From: Chelativorans petroleitrophicus
Lineage (GTDB): Bacteria > Pseudomonadota > Alphaproteobacteria > Rhizobiales > Rhizobiaceae
NCBI RefSeq assembly: GCF_025398195.1
Contig: NZ_JAODNV010000004.1
Span: forward strand, 248,001 to 312,000
Reading direction: 5' to 3'
Length of the DNA stretch: 64,000 bases
Shown piece after piece: positions 62,105 to 64,000 of the stretch (within the stretch, counting starts at the first letter, position 1; every line of letters begins with the position of its first letter). The notes under the pieces are model-generated. The model searched no databases, had not been told where the DNA came from, and was given only the letters and a program-made list of their open reading frames with translations. The position numbers and the translations under genes are program-made.

Positions 62105-62125
62105 CGGTCAGGCCGCGAAGCGATT

Positions 62126-62893
62126 TTAGAGCACGCCTCCGTCCGCGATCAGCACCTGTGCGGTGATGGCGCGGGAAAGGTTTGAAGCCAGGAACAGGCA
62201 TGGACCGACCATGTCCGCTGGCTCAAGCTCTCTTTTGAGGCACTGCCGGGCGATAAAGGCCTCCAGCCCCTCCTTGGTTACCCAGAGCTTGCGCTGGCGT
62301 TCCGTCAAAACCCAGCCCGGTGCGATCGCGTTGACGCGGATACCGTAGGGGCCGAGTGCGCCCGCCAGGCCTTTGGTGAGTCCTACGACGCCGCCTTTTG
62401 CCGTCGTATAGGACGGCATGCCGCCTTCGTTGATCATGTAGGAGATGGAGGTGAAATTGATGATCGAACCACCGCCCAGGGATTTCATGCCCGGGATCAC
62501 CGCCTGTGCGGCGAAGAAGAGCGGGCGCAGATTGATCGCCTGATTGTTGTCCCAATATTCGGGCGTTACGTCCTCGATTGCGTGGCGGTCATCGCGCGCG
62601 GCATTGTTGACGAGCACGGAAATGGTCCCGTGCGCCTCTGCGGCCTCTGCAACGGCCTTGCGCAGCGCAGAGATGTCGCGCAGGTCGGCATGAAGGAAGA
62701 GCGGCGCCCTGTGGACGGATTCGCGCAGGCTTTCGCAAAGCTGCCGGCTTTCCTCCTCCGCGATGTCGATAAAGGCCACCCGGGCGCCCTGCCGCAGAAA
62801 GCCTTCTGTGAGCGCCGCGCCGATGCCTGATCCGCCCCCCGTAATCAGGACGGAAGCGTTTTCGAGATCCGGAAAGCGTTGGGTCGGCATCAT
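62126..62893 (-). CDS. SDR family oxidoreductase
   Basis: The 255-residue NAD(P)-dependent short-chain dehydrogenase shows the cofactor motif SVLITGGGSGIGAALTEGFL (residues 14-33), VLVNNAARDDRHAIEDVTPE (about 91), and the catalytic residues in INFTSISYMI (Ser) and MPSYTTAKGGVVGLTKGLAG (Tyr-x3-Lys, about 159). The end IRVNAIAPGWVLTERQRKLW and VLIADGGVL are normal. The pattern resembles sugar 1-dehydrogenases (arabinose, xylose, fucose group). The SMP-30 lactonase on the same strand supports a sugar-to-lactone-to-acid route. The substrate is not certain. Confidence 0.92.
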   Translation of the reverse strand: MMPTQRFPDLENASVLITGGGSGIGAALTEGFLRQGARVAFIDIAEEESRQLCESLRESVHRAPLFLHADLRDISALRKAVAEAAEAHGTISVLVNNAARDDRHAIEDVTPEYWDNNQAINLRPLFFAAQAVIPGMKSLGGGSIINFTSISYMINEGGMPSYTTAKGGVVGLTKGLAGALGPYGIRVNAIAPGWVLTERQRKLWVTKEGLEAFIARQCLKRELEPADMVGPCLFLASNLSRAITAQVLIADGGVL

Positions 62894-63042
62894 TGGCGGA
62901 CGTTCCTTCTTCGTTCAGTAGGGGCAACCTTAACGGCGTACGGGCATCCTGCAAGACGGAAGGTGGCCGACCGGTATGCCGCCGGTTGGGCAACGATCCG
63001 GACGGCACCGGTCCGTGCGGAAAACGGCGCAATCGTCCGCAG

Positions 63043-64000
63043 TCAGTGTACCGGGCTTTGCCAGGCCTGGCCGCCGCCGCGGCGCAGATAGACGAGCGTC
63101 CGCTCCGCATCGCAGGGCCGGCCGAACAGGTAGCCCTGTCCACCCTGACAACCGAACTCCACAAGCCGGTGCACCTGCGCTTCTTCTTCGATGCCCTCGG
63201 CCACCGCTTCCATGCCCAGGCCCTCGCACATGGCGAGAATGGCGCGGATGATGTGTTCGGAAGGCCGGTCGTCCAGCACCGATGAAACGAAGGCGCGGTC
63301 GATCTTCAGCTTGTCGAAGGGGAAATCGCGCAGCCGCCCCAGACTCGACTGTCCGGTACCGAAATCGTCGAGCGAGACGCGTATCCCGACGCGCCGCAGA
63401 TCCGCGATGATCCGGGCGGCGGAGGCGGGGTCGCTCATCAGGCCGCTTTCGGTGATCTCGATCTCCAGCCGCCTCGGGCTGAAACCCGTGCGCTCAAGGA
63501 TGGAGAGGATCTGCAGTCCCGTGTTCTGGTCCACAAGCTGCGAGGGCGAGAGATTGAAAGACAGGAACAGCCCATCCGGCCAGTCCTGCGCGGCTTCGGC
63601 CGCCTTGCGCAGAATGAGCTGGGAGAGCTGGCTGATAATCCCGCGCTCTTCCGCGATCGGAATGAAGACTGCCGGCGAAACTTCGCCCAAATCTCGGTCT
63701 GTCCAGCGCGCGAGCGTCTCGAACCCGACCACGCGCCGCGTGGCCAGATCGACGATGGGCTGGAAGTGCGGCTCGACCTCGCCCGCGGCCACGGCACGCC
63801 TCAGCGCCTGCTCGATCCGGGTGATCCGCTTGGCGGCCTCCTCCATCTCGCGAGTGTAGACGACGACAACGCCGCGGCCTGCGCGCTTGGCTTGATAGAG
63901 CGCGGTTTCGGCTTTGTTCAGGAGAAGCTCCGTGGTGTCTTCCTCCGAGTAGAACAGCGAGCAGCCGGCGGACGCCGAAAGTCTGGCCGTGCGGTGGCCG
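63043..64000 (-). CDS. GGDEF-EAL domain protein, 5' end outside the window
   Basis: The gene enters from the right edge. The first visible residues (ARLSASAGCSLFYSEEDTTE, LLLNKAETALYQAKRAGRGV) are the end of a GGDEF domain, and the rest is a complete EAL domain of about 250 residues that breaks down cyclic di-GMP. EAL residues needed for activity are present: the metal glutamate in VGFETLARW (here ETL in place of EAL), NLSP, EIEITES, DDFGTG, FDKLKID, VAEGIEEEAQ and GQGYLFGRP. The catalytic A-site and I-site of the GGDEF domain lie outside the window, so whether it also makes cyclic di-GMP cannot be told. The C-terminus ends shortly after the EAL domain. Confidence 0.93.
   Translation of the reverse strand, partial: GHRTARLSASAGCSLFYSEEDTTELLLNKAETALYQAKRAGRGVVVVYTREMEEAAKRITRIEQALRRAVAAGEVEPHFQPIVDLATRRVVGFETLARWTDRDLGEVSPAVFIPIAEERGIISQLSQLILRKAAEAAQDWPDGLFLSFNLSPSQLVDQNTGLQILSILERTGFSPRRLEIEITESGLMSDPASAARIIADLRRVGIRVSLDDFGTGQSSLGRLRDFPFDKLKIDRAFVSSVLDDRPSEHIIRAILAMCEGLGMEAVAEGIEEEAQVHRLVEFGCQGGQGYLFGRPCDAERTLVYLRRGGGQAWQSPVH

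Overview
The window reads as a chromosomal piece of a GC-rich alphaproteobacterium of the order Hyphomicrobiales (Rhizobiales), most likely near the Phyllobacteriaceae (Mesorhizobium, Chelativorans, Nitratireductor). The reasons are the rhizobial order of flagellar genes (flhA, fliR, small coiled-coil gene, FlgJ-type rod protein, FlgN-like chaperone), a PodJ-like polar protein, a TIGR02186-type protein beside a TauE exporter, the ligase-associated DNA repair set, and many TRAP and ABC uptake systems. I cannot fix the genus from the sequence alone.

Layout. 1-5.2 kb: the end of a flagellar operon on the + strand. 5.2-14 kb: a catabolic cluster controlled by an RpiR-type regulator, with an N-formylglutamate amidohydrolase-family enzyme, a TRAP transporter, a glutamine-synthetase-family ligase, an aldehyde dehydrogenase and an iron alcohol dehydrogenase. 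Together these could glutamylate, oxidise and deglutamylate an amine or amino alcohol. 14-14.5 kb: a decayed methyltransferase gene. 14.5-21.6 kb: a TetR-controlled quinate/shikimate cluster (AroE-type dehydrogenase, second TRAP system, type II dehydroquinase, two-domain 3-dehydroshikimate dehydratase) whose expected product is protocatechuate. 21.6-25.4 kb: three tRNA genes (Phe, Ser, Thr) around a decayed phage remnant, a three-copy repeat with a strict 61-bp period that looks like a tiny CRISPR or a structured repeat, then msrA and a phosphodiesterase. 25.5-29.4 kb: a form II CO-dehydrogenase-like molybdenum hydroxylase in the order S-L-M. 29.7-36.1 kb: an alpha/beta hydrolase facing a complete dipeptide ABC operon (dppABCDF).

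36.3-44.8 kb: a DUF924 gene, an acyl-CoA ligase with a lysine/alanine-rich histone-like N-terminal tail, a PodJ-like protein with Sel1 and peptidoglycan-binding domains, a TauE/SafE exporter and its TIGR02186 partner. 44.9-50.8 kb: a complete four-gene ligase-associated DNA damage response set in two divergent pairs (PdeM and DEXH helicase; exonuclease and ATP-dependent ligase). 50.9-57.8 kb: an unrecognised membrane protein, a DgcN-like DUF1611 protein, a beta-oxidation pair (thiolase and FadB-type) with a thioesterase, and an RlpA-like protein. 57.8-62.9 kb is the most accessory-looking part: an SMP-30 lactonase and an SDR dehydrogenase on the minus strand are separated by an unrecognised pair of overlapping + strand genes (an acidic protein and a glycine-rich helical protein, the latter broken by a frameshift). 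The 3' end of the SMP-30 gene is duplicated about 826 bp away, on the far side of another unknown gene. The window ends inside a GGDEF-EAL protein.

The points most worth a second look are the unknown cassette at 59.7-62.1 kb, the glutamylation-type pathway at 5.2-14 kb, the histone-like tail on the acyl-CoA ligase, and the 61-bp-period repeats at 23.0 kb.
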